Both the position numbers and the translations under genes were made by a program. Positions 1-9,415 of a stretch of DNA of 64,000 nucleotides are shown in pieces (the stretch's first letter is position 1; every line of letters starts with the position of its first letter). The stretch lies in the NCBI RefSeq assembly GCF_000210915.2, contig NC_016620.1, positions 2,170,001-2,234,000 on the forward strand, written 5' to 3'. The DNA comes from Halobacteriovorax marinus SJ. Its GTDB lineage: Bacteria; Bdellovibrionota; Bacteriovoracia; Bacteriovoracales; Bacteriovoracaceae. Under the pieces are notes generated by a model. The model was not told where the DNA came from and searched no databases. It saw nothing but the letters and a program-made list of their open reading frames with translations.

Positions 1-1
1 T

Positions 2-2992
2 GTCATGGGTTATAGACCCATTGAAATTGCCTACTCAAGTAACTACTGGGGAGGACTTGAAAATGGAAATAGAGATAGTTCAGGACGAAAGAATGCAGAC
101 AAGTCTCTCTTTGACGGCTCGGTTGAACACCCTAATTGGTGGTATAGTGTTGGAGCAACAACTGATCACAATGGAAATATTCCAAGCTTTAATAATTTAA
201 GTACAGATGAAGTAGAACTCTGGGTTCATACGGCGGGCTTAAAACCCATGAGTTGTTCTCACATTGTTCAGATGGGAGATCATAAAGGAGATGGAATCTA
301 CACGATCTATCCAGATCAAATCAATGCCACAAATGTCTACTGTGATATGAGTACTCTTGGTGGTGGCTGGACTCTCTTCTATGCTAACGCTGCAGCGAGT
401 ACGATACCGGTGAAGAAATCATGGAATGAGTTTAGAGATGAAAAGTATGGTTTAGATGTTTCGACACTTGGCTACTCTTCTCCTAGTACAGTAGGAATGT
501 TAGATGTCACAAGATTTACAACTGCGACTCAGGTCATGGCAAAAGATATTGGTAATTGGGCCGCCACAGATTACTCAGTTATTAGTTTTCATGAGAATCA
601 GTCGCTACAAGATATGGTGACTCTTAAAATCGTGAACGAAAATGGCAATTGCTACAATATGCCAGGTGGCCAATCTTTTCATTTTCAAAATAGTAATACT
701 GCTGACTACTACTTTGATAAAGTGAACGGTTGGTCTACAGGAAAAGTTAGTTTTGGTTGGATGGATTGCTTTACTGGCTCTGATGCTCAAACACCTGAGC
801 CAGATGTACAGAACCACCCTAGGCACTTCATGTACAATACAAATAGTGCTGCCGATGGGACTCGAGTTAGAGGTATCGGAGGCTTTAATAGTGGTGATGC
901 TAACGCTGTTGCAAGATTTTTCATAAAAGATAAATTAGATCGTCCTCAAAGTTGTATGGATATTCTTCTTAGTGGTGAATCAAAAGGAAGTGGAACTTAT
1001 ACAATCTACCCAAGAGGAAGTGCCATCAGTGTTGAATGTGATATGACAACTCATGGTGGTGGATGGACAAAAGTTTGGCACGGATATCCTACAGAGGCCT
1101 ACGCAAACTCAACTGCCAATGAAGTATACTCACGCTCTAATAAAATTCCTTTTAATCAAATGATGATGAAAGGTGAAAATACAGGGGAAACAGTCGTCGA
1201 TCAGACAACGGAAACCGCCTATCTTGACGACACGATTGTTGCCTACTACCAAAGTGTTATCTCTCAAGCAGACGCGGCTTTTCCCACAGTGAGCTTTCAT
1301 GACTTTGAAGGGAATCAAGATGTAAAGTTAGTGGCCGGAAATTTTATGAGAGGCTATGGAAATAATTGGAGATACTTCTGGACATGTATTAATGTAAGTT
1401 CATCAACAAGAATATTTACTGGCGGAAGCTATGCTCCTGGTTGTCAAACAAGACCAAGTTTTAATACAGCTTCAATTTCAACCTGTACTGGATCAAATAG
1501 TGACTACTGTGAAGATGCCTTTACCAGTACAGAGATAGACACAGGACTTGGATTAACTCTTAAACAATATCAAGAAACTTCCACATGGGTTAGATCTCTT
1601 CCAAGTATGACTTCTTGTAGAGATATTCTCGATCACAATTATTCTCACGGTAGTGATGTGTATCAGATTGATCCAGATGGACCTAATGGAGAAAACCCTC
1701 CATTTAAAACTTATTGTAATATGACAACAGACGGTGGAGGTTGGACACTGACGTGGTCAAATACAAGAGAGGGAACAAATAAACCTGTGACTGGTATCTC
1801 CTACTCTGATGCTGTTAACACTCTACCAAGATGTTCAAAGCCAGCTGCAGCAAATGCTCTGGATTCATCAGGTGATTGCTCATACTTATCTCTTCCAACA
1901 ATGCCTTATAGTGATTCAAAATACGTTAATTACTTCCTTGGACTTAAGCATTGGAATAATATTGCTAAGGACGATGACTTCGAGCTCCTTTATGAATGGG
2001 AATATGACTACGATATTGGCACAACTAATTCTTATAAGGCGAGTATTAATAAATTTGAGGCCTCAGATAATTACAGGCTTACAATGACTAACTACCAAAC
2101 TCTAGTTGGAGGATTTGACTCGGCCCATGGAAGTACCCATAACGGAATGCAATTTACAACCATGGACGCGGATAACGATAACCACGGCGATAATTGTGGA
2201 ACGCTCTATTCCAACACTCCTTTTTGGTATAATGCCTGCTGGTCTGGAAATATAAATGGTGGTGGTGAAAATAGCGATAACGATACACTTCATCACAACG
2301 GAGCCTACTATAGTGGTTCAGTAAGAGCATGGGCAACCACTAGTGATGGTGTGGGAGCTGGCAATGGATGGTTCTTTATAAGAGAGAGAAAGAGTAAACG
2401 CTTTCCAAGAAATTGTAAGGACATCCTAGATAATGATCCTAATGCGCCGTCAGGAGTTTATAGTGTAGACTTCTCCCCTGGAACACCAGCGAGTAGAATG
2501 ACAGTTTACTGTGATATGGAAAATGACGGTGGTGGATGGACACTTATTTTTAGTCATAATGTAAGTGGAGGTTTTTGGACAGATGCCACTGAAGCGAGCT
2601 TTAAGAATAATAATGTACCATCTCCAGACCTAGAGAAATACTCTCTTATGACACAAATAAAGTACCTTAGATCTTCTGGTAAATTTACATTTAAAATGGA
2701 GTGGCCAGGCAACGCCCATAAGAATATCTGGTCTCAAACAAGTGATCCAAGTGTTGATCAGCCTATTGCTGGATATCAGGCGATTAGTGTAAGTTCAACT
2801 GGAGCATCTTGGGGAGGACTAGAGAGAAATTGTACAGCAGGATGTACTTCTTCCTTTGCTGACGGTTCAGTGGGAACAAGTACTTGGTGGTATGCTATTG
2901 GTTCTTACGCCGACTATAGCCCTGGTGGTATGCCAGGGCCGAATGATGGAACAGGAGATGTTACTCAACACGTTCTCCTGTGGATAAAGTAA
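2..2992 (+). CDS. fibrinogen-C-like repeat surface protein, 5' end outside window
   Basis: At least four tandem copies of a fibrinogen C-terminal-like module are visible. Each starts with a Cys-x-x-I/D-I-L segment, then a Y-x-I-x-P-x-G stretch, YCDM and GGGWT; the GGGWT motifs lie near residues 119, 350, 577 and 842 counted from the ATG at base 5. The first 80 residues (WGGLE, FxDGSV, WWYSVG) match the last 70 (WGGLE, FADGSV, WWYAIG), so the window opens inside the end of another module. The frame is also open at base 2 with no stop, so the ATG at 5 is probably internal. Such domains bind glycans or proteins in animals; in bacteria they occur in large extracellular adhesin-like proteins. Function here is inferred as surface binding. 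No anchor or transmembrane segment is seen at the C-terminus. Confidence 0.85.
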   Translation, partial: VMGYRPIEIAYSSNYWGGLENGNRDSSGRKNADKSLFDGSVEHPNWWYSVGATTDHNGNIPSFNNLSTDEVELWVHTAGLKPMSCSHIVQMGDHKGDGIYTIYPDQINATNVYCDMSTLGGGWTLFYANAAASTIPVKKSWNEFRDEKYGLDVSTLGYSSPSTVGMLDVTRFTTATQVMAKDIGNWAATDYSVISFHENQSLQDMVTLKIVNENGNCYNMPGGQSFHFQNSNTADYYFDKVNGWSTGKVSFGWMDCFTGSDAQTPEPDVQNHPRHFMYNTNSAADGTRVRGIGGFNSGDANAVARFFIKDKLDRPQSCMDILLSGESKGSGTYTIYPRGSAISVECDMTTHGGGWTKVWHGYPTEAYANSTANEVYSRSNKIPFNQMMMKGENTGETVVDQTTETAYLDDTIVAYYQSVISQADAAFPTVSFHDFEGNQDVKLVAGNFMRGYGNNWRYFWTCINVSSSTRIFTGGSYAPGCQTRPSFNTASISTCTGSNSDYCEDAFTSTEIDTGLGLTLKQYQETSTWVRSLPSMTSCRDILDHNYSHGSDVYQIDPDGPNGENPPFKTYCNMTTDGGGWTLTWSNTREGTNKPVTGISYSDAVNTLPRCSKPAAANALDSSGDCSYLSLPTMPYSDSKYVNYFLGLKHWNNIAKDDDFELLYEWEYDYDIGTTNSYKASINKFEASDNYRLTMTNYQTLVGGFDSAHGSTHNGMQFTTMDADNDNHGDNCGTLYSNTPFWYNACWSGNINGGGENSDNDTLHHNGAYYSGSVRAWATTSDGVGAGNGWFFIRERKSKRFPRNCKDILDNDPNAPSGVYSVDFSPGTPASRMTVYCDMENDGGGWTLIFSHNVSGGFWTDATEASFKNNNVPSPDLEKYSLMTQIKYLRSSGKFTFKMEWPGNAHKNIWSQTSDPSVDQPIAGYQAISVSSTGASWGGLERNCTAGCTSSFADGSVGTSTWWYAIGSYADYSPGGMPGPNDGTGDVTQHVLLWIK

Positions 2993-3007
2993 TTCGCGAG
3001 ACTTATT

Positions 3008-4447
3008 TTAAGAGAAGAATCCTCCTCCCCACTTTCCACCTTTCTTACGAGGCTTCTTTTGCTTTTGGCCAGGCATTCCCGGAAGTCCAGGCATTCCACC
3101 ACCAGGCATACCTGGCATCCCCGGCATTCCACCGCCTTTCATCATTTGCATCATTCCACCCATCATCTTTTCCATTTGGCGAAACTTTGCGAAGAAGTCC
3201 TTAACTTGTGCTTCAGTTGTCCCCGAACCACCTGCAATTCTCTTCATACGAGACTCTTTCACTATTTTATAGTCTTGTCTCTCTTTCTTAGTCATAGAAT
3301 TAATTATCACACGCATGCGCTTCATTTCATCTTCCGCTGGAGAGAGGTCACCAACTTGTCTTAGCATTCCCCCCATTCCTGGAATCATTTTTAAGATAGA
3401 AGACATTGAGCCAAGGTTTTTCATCATGTCCATCTGCTTCATGAAATCATCAACAGTGAACTTTCCCTTTTCAAGGTTCTTCATCATATCTTCAGCATCG
3501 CGCTCATCTATAGCGTCTTGCGCTTTCTCAACTAGAGATACGACATCACCCATATCTAAAATTCTACCGGCAAGTCTATCTGGATGAAAGAGTTCAAGAT
3601 CCTTCATCTTTTCACCAGTTGAAATATATTTGATTGGAACGCCTGTTACATGACGAATAGAAAGGGCCGCACCACCTCTGGCATCAGAGTCCATCTTCGA
3701 GAGCACAACACCTGTAAGATTAACTGTCTCATGGAAACTCTTGGCCACATTTACAGCTTCCTGTCCTGTCATAGCGTCGGCGACCATTAGAACTTCAGGA
3801 TCAAACTTAGCGAGAGAGTCCCTCACCTCTTTAATCTGCCCCATTAGCTCAACATCAACGTGTAGACGTCCGGCCGTATCTATAATGACCACATCATACT
3901 TATTTTCTTTCGCAAAATTCATCGCGCTCTCTGCAATGAGCTTTGGATGAGTAGAGAGATCAGAGTCAAACCAATCCATATCCATACTCTTAGCAAGCGT
4001 GATCAGCTGATCCTTTGCTGCCGGTCTAAATGTATCGACCGGAACTAAGAGGACTTTCTTATTTTTCTTCTTCTTTAAGTGTAAAGATAATTTACCAGAG
4101 AAAGTTGTCTTACCTTGACCGTTAAGACCAACAACAAGAATAGGAACAATCCCCTCTCTTTCAAGATTGACCTCTTCGTTAGCAGAACCCATGATAGAGG
4201 CCAGTTCATCATTTACAATTTTAATAAATTGTTCCTCAGGATTTACACCCGAGATAACTTTCTCTCCAAGGGCCTTCTCTTTAACGGCACCAATAAATTG
4301 CTTAACAACTTTAAAATTAACATCGGCTTCTAAAAGAGCTGTACGCACTTGCTTGAGGGCATCTTCAATATTGCTCTCAGAGATCTTTCCCTTACCTTGT
4401 AGGTTTTTAAAAGCATCTGCAAATTTCTCACTTAAATTATCAAACAT
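3008..4447 (-). CDS. ffh: signal recognition particle protein Ffh
   Basis: SRP54-type GTPase that binds 4.5S RNA and signal peptides and delivers ribosomes to FtsY at the membrane. Visible motifs in order: N-domain helices, P-loop GLNGQGKTT (about residues 107-115), DTFRPAA (about 136), DTAGR (about 188), SKMDSDARGG (about 249; most family members have TK-D-GDARGG), then a Met-rich M domain from about residue 330 with the RNA-binding helices. The 479-residue length is slightly long because of a C-terminal tail of repeated GMPG units followed by Lys/Gly-rich sequence. A GAGGAAG ribosome site precedes the ATG. It lies 15 bp downstream of the HAD gene and is probably cotranscribed with it. Identification is very secure. 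Confidence 0.98.
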   Translation of the reverse strand: MFDNLSEKFADAFKNLQGKGKISESNIEDALKQVRTALLEADVNFKVVKQFIGAVKEKALGEKVISGVNPEEQFIKIVNDELASIMGSANEEVNLEREGIVPILVVGLNGQGKTTFSGKLSLHLKKKKNKKVLLVPVDTFRPAAKDQLITLAKSMDMDWFDSDLSTHPKLIAESAMNFAKENKYDVVIIDTAGRLHVDVELMGQIKEVRDSLAKFDPEVLMVADAMTGQEAVNVAKSFHETVNLTGVVLSKMDSDARGGAALSIRHVTGVPIKYISTGEKMKDLELFHPDRLAGRILDMGDVVSLVEKAQDAIDERDAEDMMKNLEKGKFTVDDFMKQMDMMKNLGSMSSILKMIPGMGGMLRQVGDLSPAEDEMKRMRVIINSMTKKERQDYKIVKESRMKRIAGGSGTTEAQVKDFFAKFRQMEKMMGGMMQMMKGGGMPGMPGMPGGGMPGLPGMPGQKQKKPRKKGGKWGGGFFS

Positions 4448-4462
4448 TTCTTCCTCTATTTT

Positions 4463-5134
4463 TTATGACTTTATTTCTCTTTCAATTATTTCAAAACAAT
4501 CAGCAGGCTTCTTCGCTTTAAAGTCTGCACCCACTTCATCTAAACTTTCTTCATTCACATGACTACACCAAAGCGCCGCAATGGATTTAACTCTATACTC
4601 TCTGGCCCCTTGAAGGTCAGTGAGGCTATCGCCAATGACAAAGACTTTCTTTTTATCATATTCACTGAGCATCTCTTCAAGACCCTTAGGGTGAGGCTTT
4701 GGAATAGTGTCATCCAAGCATCTGAACTCATAGAAGTACTTAGCGGCATCAAGTGATCTAAGTATGGCCAAGGTACTCATTCTGTCTCTTGCCGTCCACA
4801 CGTAGAGTCTATAGCCAGCAGCACTAAGTTTTACGAGAAGCTCCTTGATTCCATCAAAGAGAATATATTTAAGCTGATCTTGGTTTGAGATCTCAATCCA
4901 ACGATTTAAAATAGTCTCTCGAATCGTCTCATCGCTAATATCTAGACCAAAACGCTTTCCCAGCTCAAACATATCGGCAGTATACTTCTCAAGTACCTCA
5001 TCCCTTGGGACATCACGCTTGAGAACTTCGCCCATAAGTTGCTGAATTCCTTTTATGATCCCCTCTTGGCTTGAAATCAATGTGCCATCGCAATCAAAAA
5101 CGATATGTCCCTTAATTTCATTAGTGGTGGTCAT
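4463..5134 (-). CDS. HAD-superfamily phosphatase (phosphoglycolate phosphatase-like)
   Basis: Haloacid dehalogenase hydrolase of 223 residues. Motif I is FDCDGTLI near residue 14 with the nucleophilic Asp and the second acid two residues later, motif II is the WTARD Thr, the Lys is in KPHPKG, and motif III is GDSLTDLQGA, so the catalytic set is complete. A helical cap is inserted between motifs I and II, as in the Gph/PGP subfamily. Substrate cannot be read from sequence; phosphoglycolate is only the commonest assignment. A GGAG site lies six bases before the ATG. The gene precedes ffh and diverges from the dihydrouridine synthase across 54 bp. Confidence 0.85.
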   Translation of the reverse strand: MTTTNEIKGHIVFDCDGTLISSQEGIIKGIQQLMGEVLKRDVPRDEVLEKYTADMFELGKRFGLDISDETIRETILNRWIEISNQDQLKYILFDGIKELLVKLSAAGYRLYVWTARDRMSTLAILRSLDAAKYFYEFRCLDDTIPKPHPKGLEEMLSEYDKKKVFVIGDSLTDLQGAREYRVKSIAALWCSHVNEESLDEVGADFKAKKPADCFEIIEREIKS

Positions 5135-5188
5135 AAAAAAACTCCATTACTGCTTTGCGAATCAGTGAGATTTTGCTAAAAACTCGCC

Positions 5189-6280
5189 ATGAATATTACA
5201 CAAGTTACACCATTTTCAAAAGGTCTGCAGGAAAAAATTGATCTTCTCTCTAAAAGAAGGGAATCCATCAAACTAGGCAGTGTGTCATTTGACTCTCCTC
5301 TTCTGTTAGCACCTATGTCCAATATTTGCGCCTTTCCATTTAGACTTCTTATGGAGGAACTGGGCTGTGGTGGAACTGTTAGTGAGCTTATTTCATGTCA
5401 CGGAATTAATTATGGTAATGAAAAGACCATAAGAATGCTAAGCATTCACCCTGACGAAAAGAATATTGGCATCCAGCTCTTTGGTGAGGACGCAGAGAGT
5501 ATGGCCAAGGCCGCAAAGGTGGCCCTAGAGAGTCGTCCAAAATTTATCGACATTAATATGGGGTGCCCCGTAAGAAAAGTTGTCAGCAAAGGAAGTGGCT
5601 CTGCTTTAATGAAAGATACAAGTAAGCTTGGAAACTTTTTTGGGACTATTAAGAAGGCCATCGACGTTCCGCTTACAATAAAAATAAGAACTGGTTGGGA
5701 CGATGACTCTATCAATGCCAATGAAATAATTCATATCGCCAAAGAAGAAGGCGTAGAGTTTGTGGCCATCCACGGTAGAACAAGAACTCAGCAATATAAG
5801 GGTAAGGCCAATTGGGAGCTTCTAGAAGAGCTCGCAAGCACTAGTCCCCTACCAATTATTGGAAATGGTGATCTTCATAGCGCAAGCCTCGTTAAAAAGA
5901 GAATGAGAAATTCTAAGTGTGATGCATTCATGCTTGCCCGTGGGCCTCTAAGAGATCCGTTTATTTTTTTAGAGAGCTATATTGAAGAGGGTGAGAATAT
6001 TAACTTTACTCCAAGCGATTACTGGGAAATTACCAATAGGCTCTTTGAATACAATCAAATGTATACTGATAGAGAGAGAACTCTTCTCGTTATGATGAGA
6101 AAACATATGGTCTGGTTTGCGGCGGGACTTAGCAATGCAGCCAACTTTAGAAATATGATTTTTAAATGTCCAGATCTTGGCGAATCAATGAATATTGCAA
6201 AGGATTACTTTCTCTCGCTTGATACAGCTTGTAAGCAGATAAACCCCGACGAAGCATTTATGACATCGGGGCATGGATAA
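5189..6280 (+). CDS. dus: tRNA-dihydrouridine synthase, DusB-like
   Basis: FMN-dependent TIM-barrel reductase that converts uridine to dihydrouridine in the tRNA D-loop using NADPH. Seen: APMSNICAFPFR at the start of the barrel, DINMGCPVRKV with the catalytic Cys (about residue 120), KGSGSAL, KIRTGWDD, IHGRTRTQQYKG and IIGNGDL of the phosphate-binding end. The NMGCP motif fits DusB better than DusA. The 363-residue length is a little above the usual 320-350. There is no Shine-Dalgarno; instead TGC-TAAAAA ends six bases before the ATG, suggesting a leaderless mRNA. Its TAA directly abuts the stop of the convergent cytochrome gene. Confidence 0.95.
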   Translation: MNITQVTPFSKGLQEKIDLLSKRRESIKLGSVSFDSPLLLAPMSNICAFPFRLLMEELGCGGTVSELISCHGINYGNEKTIRMLSIHPDEKNIGIQLFGEDAESMAKAAKVALESRPKFIDINMGCPVRKVVSKGSGSALMKDTSKLGNFFGTIKKAIDVPLTIKIRTGWDDDSINANEIIHIAKEEGVEFVAIHGRTRTQQYKGKANWELLEELASTSPLPIIGNGDLHSASLVKKRMRNSKCDAFMLARGPLRDPFIFLESYIEEGENINFTPSDYWEITNRLFEYNQMYTDRERTLLVMMRKHMVWFAAGLSNAANFRNMIFKCPDLGESMNIAKDYFLSLDTACKQINPDEAFMTSGHG

Positions 6281-6646
6281 TTACTTCTTTTGTAGCATCC
6301 CAACAAATCTAGTCTTTGAAAGAGAGTTTACGTATGCAGCAATATCTTTGATTTCTGCTGGCTTTAATTTCTTAACTTTTGCCATCATCATCGAAGTATT
6401 CTTTGTCTTTCTCTTCTTTCCTTGAATCGCAGTTACTTGCTCAACAATGTAAGCCGCATCTAAACCAGCAATTTGTGGTCCTTTAAGTAGAGCGATTTTT
6501 CCATTCTTCGCCTTTCCCATACCATCAGCGTTGTGGCAAAGAGCACAGTTAACCTTTTTAAATAACTTCTTTCCTTTAGCAATGTCCCCAGCAAATGAGT
6601 TCACCGATAGTAGAAGAAGTGATGCCATTAATAATGATTTCATCAT
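6281..6646 (-). CDS. periplasmic class I cytochrome c
   Basis: A 121-residue protein with a signal peptide ending near SFA-GD, then the haem-binding CALCH motif near residue 36 and a downstream Met-rich segment (SMMMAKVKKL) that supplies the likely sixth ligand. This is the plain soluble c-type monohaem fold, an electron shuttle in the periplasm. The mature protein is very Lys-rich, as in cytochromes that dock on acidic oxidases. A strong AAGGAGA site precedes the ATG. The gene stands alone, convergent with dus, with 369 bp of non-coding DNA on its upstream side. Confidence 0.92.
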   Translation of the reverse strand: MMKSLLMASLLLLSVNSFAGDIAKGKKLFKKVNCALCHNADGMGKAKNGKIALLKGPQIAGLDAAYIVEQVTAIQGKKRKTKNTSMMMAKVKKLKPAEIKDIAAYVNSLSKTRFVGMLQKK

Positions 6647-7015
6647 AGATATCTCCTTATCTTTCTTATTAATTCTTATCAGTTTTCAAGATTACTTAAA
6701 TCGAACCTAGCAAAATGCGCACAGAATTTGAATTTAAATTCAAAATTTGCAACGATTTGCTGCGGCTAAAATATAAAAATCTTATTTTAATTTATTTCTA
6801 AATACATACAATGAAATTGAAGATTTTATCTATGATATTCATCAGTTTAGTTAAATTCTCCCTAAAATGACCCAATTTGTGGGCATTAAAAAAAAGTATT
6901 TATTTATATAAGTAGTAGTAATCACAGACACCATACCCGACCTTTCCACTTAAGTTTTTAAATTCTTTACCGATAAGAGATAATAGAGAAGAACGATTTA
7001 AGGAATGAACTTAAA
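6647..7015. other. intergenic region, divergent promoters
   Basis: Non-coding, strongly AT-rich stretch between the divergent cytochrome c gene and the 7016 gene. It holds an 18-bp perfect palindrome at 6727-6744 (TTTGAATTTAAATTCAAA) and the flagellar-sigma-like promoter at 6950-6977. No RNA gene or convincing small reading frame is seen. Confidence 0.6.
6950..6977 (+). promoter_or_regulatory. sigma-28 (FliA)-like promoter
   Basis: TTAAGTTT, 11 bp, ACCGATAA. This matches the enterobacterial FliA consensus TAAAGTTT-N11-GCCGATAA at 7 of 8 positions in each box with exact spacing. The predicted start is about 30 bases before the 7016 gene. Confidence 0.65.
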
Positions 7016-9154
7016 ATGAAAAGAATGAAGTCAAATAAATTAATTTTAATTGCAGTGGCCCTAGGCTACTTCTCGACTTCTTCTATTGCAGAGGAAAATC
7101 CTCGCTGTGTCGCCTCCAAGAGCGCCCTTAAATCTCTCGAAGACAAAATCTTTGATCAGCCAAGAATTAAAGATGGTGAAACTCTTCGCCAACTCGAAAT
7201 AAAAAACGCTGAGCTAGAAGCTGAAATGGCCATCTTAAATTCATTTAAGAGTATTCATAAACAGAGAGAAGAGTTTTTAAAAAAGCTAAACCCTACTCAC
7301 CCAGAGTCTATTTACTCTGATAGATCTAGCGTAAAGAGTGCAGTTCAGGGAGTGCAAACTCAAATCATTAGTAATTATATTCTCACATCAATTACTTCTA
7401 GTATTTCTGCAATTCTTGAAAATGAGAATTTTCTACGCACCTCTGACACAGCTATTACTTCAAGTCCAGAGTGGATTGCTGCTGGTGATAGTCAGTATGA
7501 AAAATTTAAAATTCTAGCAGACGGAAACCCTTACGATTTTATTAAGAATAGATGTAAAGAACTCGGAAGAGGCTCTAGTCCTAGTGATCCTTGTCGAAAC
7601 TTTTCAGAGATTGAAGATAAGGCACTTATCACTCTCTTTAAGCAAACGAATCAAGATATGGTTAGTGATGTTACTGATAACTTCTTTAAGGCCTTTGAGA
7701 CTGCTCGAGGAAATAAGGCCAATCTTGATAAAGAACTTAGAGAGATACAACATGATCATATTACAAAACATATCGACATTAATAGTCTAACGAAAGAGAG
7801 AACTATTCTCATAGGCTCTCTCTTAGATAAACAAGAAAAAACTGGTTTCTTTGATAGTGACAATCTATCTGAATTCTTCAAAGTCGACTCTATTGATCCT
7901 AGAAGAGATCAATTTATTGATAACCCTCTCAAAGCCGCTACTACAGGGGCTAGAAGTAATCACTCTATTGAAGAAATAAAAAAGCTTGAAGATAATTTTG
8001 AAGCAGCTAAAGAGTGTTTTGCAAAGTCAGCTTTTGGTATTATGAGCAATTGCCCAAAAGAAAGTGGTACAATTAATAATTTCTTTAATGGAATGAATGC
8101 TCTTGGATTCAACCAAATTGAAGGTGTTGCTGGGGAATATGACTCGAAGCTCTTTGATAACGACGCAGTAAAGAACTTTTCTTCAGATAAATTAGTGAAG
8201 GACATAGCGAAAAAAGAGATGAATGAACTCAAGCTTCTTGGAGTTACGCCAGAGCAGATGGATAACAAGAAATTCGCTGTTATGTCTAAGATTTGTCCGG
8301 AGCTACAGGTAACATCTGATCCACAATTTCCACAGACTCTTTGGAGTTGTCTCGACAAATTTAAAGATGGCGAAGAACAAAACCAATTTTATAATAATGA
8401 AAAAAATAGAATTACTAAACTATTAGAGGATAATAAAACTAAACTAGACCAAGCTCATCAATTCGTAAAAGATACTTATGGTGACATTGTTAAGTATTCT
8501 GCGGATATTGCGAGAGACTCTTGCGGGCAAGCGATTAAGACTTGTGGTGGTTCAAATTTAAAGCTTACAGCTCTAACGATTGGAACAGATGAATTTTTAA
8601 CAAACTTAAATAAAGTTGAATGGGAACTCTCTGGTAAGAAAGAAACTGAAGAGATTTTAGAAAGTACAAATAAGCAGTGCTCCCCTTTTATTCAAAGAGC
8701 TAGGCAAGCGAGAGCGGCCGCTTCACAAGGACAGGCAGCGCAAACTCCTTCAACAAATGAGATACTTGATATTTGTAAGTACGCAAGTAATGATTTGAAA
8801 ACTCTTCAAGCGAATACAGTCACAGAAGAGCAAAAGAAATTTAGAAGAAGCTATCACTCGAAGTATAATAGAGCGACAGGAAAGATGGAGCATATTAAGA
8901 AGACTGGTATAGGAACAATGATTGCGAAGTCAGCCGGAAACTCTCTAGTTAATACTGGGCTTCCACTCTATATTCAAAATATGGGATTTAAGAATTCACT
9001 TGCCTACAAGACAGATATGGCCATCTATCAGAAAAACTATATGTATATGCTCAACAATCCACAATTTTGGAGTACGAGTATGTTCACAGGCTATGGTGTT
9101 TCAAGTCCTCTAAATGGTTACGCAAGCTCTAGCTACTATAGCTTTGGCAACTAA
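7016..9154 (+). CDS. secreted helical protein of unknown function (712 aa)
   Basis: I do not recognise a family. A Lys/Arg-containing n-region, hydrophobic core and a SSIA-EE cleavage site mark a Sec signal peptide of about 25 residues; a second in-frame ATG at 7025 could be the true start. The mature part is charged, rich in Glu, Lys, Asn and Ser, and largely helical by appearance, with about ten scattered Cys including CRKEL, SCGQAIKTCGG and CSPF segments that may form disulfides in the periplasm. The C-terminus is Tyr/Asn/Ser-rich. AAGGA lies eleven bases upstream of the ATG. A flagellar-sigma-like promoter precedes it, so it may be co-regulated with motility genes. Confidence 0.75.
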   Translation: MKRMKSNKLILIAVALGYFSTSSIAEENPRCVASKSALKSLEDKIFDQPRIKDGETLRQLEIKNAELEAEMAILNSFKSIHKQREEFLKKLNPTHPESIYSDRSSVKSAVQGVQTQIISNYILTSITSSISAILENENFLRTSDTAITSSPEWIAAGDSQYEKFKILADGNPYDFIKNRCKELGRGSSPSDPCRNFSEIEDKALITLFKQTNQDMVSDVTDNFFKAFETARGNKANLDKELREIQHDHITKHIDINSLTKERTILIGSLLDKQEKTGFFDSDNLSEFFKVDSIDPRRDQFIDNPLKAATTGARSNHSIEEIKKLEDNFEAAKECFAKSAFGIMSNCPKESGTINNFFNGMNALGFNQIEGVAGEYDSKLFDNDAVKNFSSDKLVKDIAKKEMNELKLLGVTPEQMDNKKFAVMSKICPELQVTSDPQFPQTLWSCLDKFKDGEEQNQFYNNEKNRITKLLEDNKTKLDQAHQFVKDTYGDIVKYSADIARDSCGQAIKTCGGSNLKLTALTIGTDEFLTNLNKVEWELSGKKETEEILESTNKQCSPFIQRARQARAAASQGQAAQTPSTNEILDICKYASNDLKTLQANTVTEEQKKFRRSYHSKYNRATGKMEHIKKTGIGTMIAKSAGNSLVNTGLPLYIQNMGFKNSLAYKTDMAIYQKNYMYMLNNPQFWSTSMFTGYGVSSPLNGYASSSYYSFGN

Positions 9155-9160
9155 AGCTAT
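9138..9160 (+). terminator. weak hairpin overlapping stop codon
   Basis: ATAGCTTT, 7-base loop, AAAGCTAT forms a perfect 8-bp stem spanning the TAA of the preceding gene. No U-run follows directly, so termination is uncertain. Confidence 0.3.
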
Positions 9161-9363
9161 ACAATTAGACAACTAAAATAGGCGCTTATTTTCCCCCTTT
9201 TTTAACCTATTGCATGCACTTATCCTTAGGGCACAATTTCTTCAATACTTTCAGTAACCTATAGCACCAAATAACAGAGTAAAATAATCCACCTATAGGT
9301 CCTTAATGCCCTTAAAATAGAGAAAAGACAATTTTTCCTAGGGTGCATATATTAAGTCTTTTT

Positions 9364-9391
9364 TTAAATAAAGCTCATAAATACCCGAATA
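9364..9391 (+). promoter_or_regulatory. possible sigma-28-like promoter, 12-bp spacing
   Basis: TTAAATAA, 12 bp, CCCGAATA, located 24 bp before the lipoprotein start. The -10 departs from CCGATAA and the spacing is one base long, so it is weaker than the site at 6950. Confidence 0.35.
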
Positions 9392-9415
9392 GATATTGAG
9401 GAGTAGAGCTTCAAA

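Noticed and set aside
6244-6271. Terminator hairpin CCCCGA/TCGGGG at the end of dus
   Set aside because: Loop of 16 bases, stem of 6 and no U-run on either strand.
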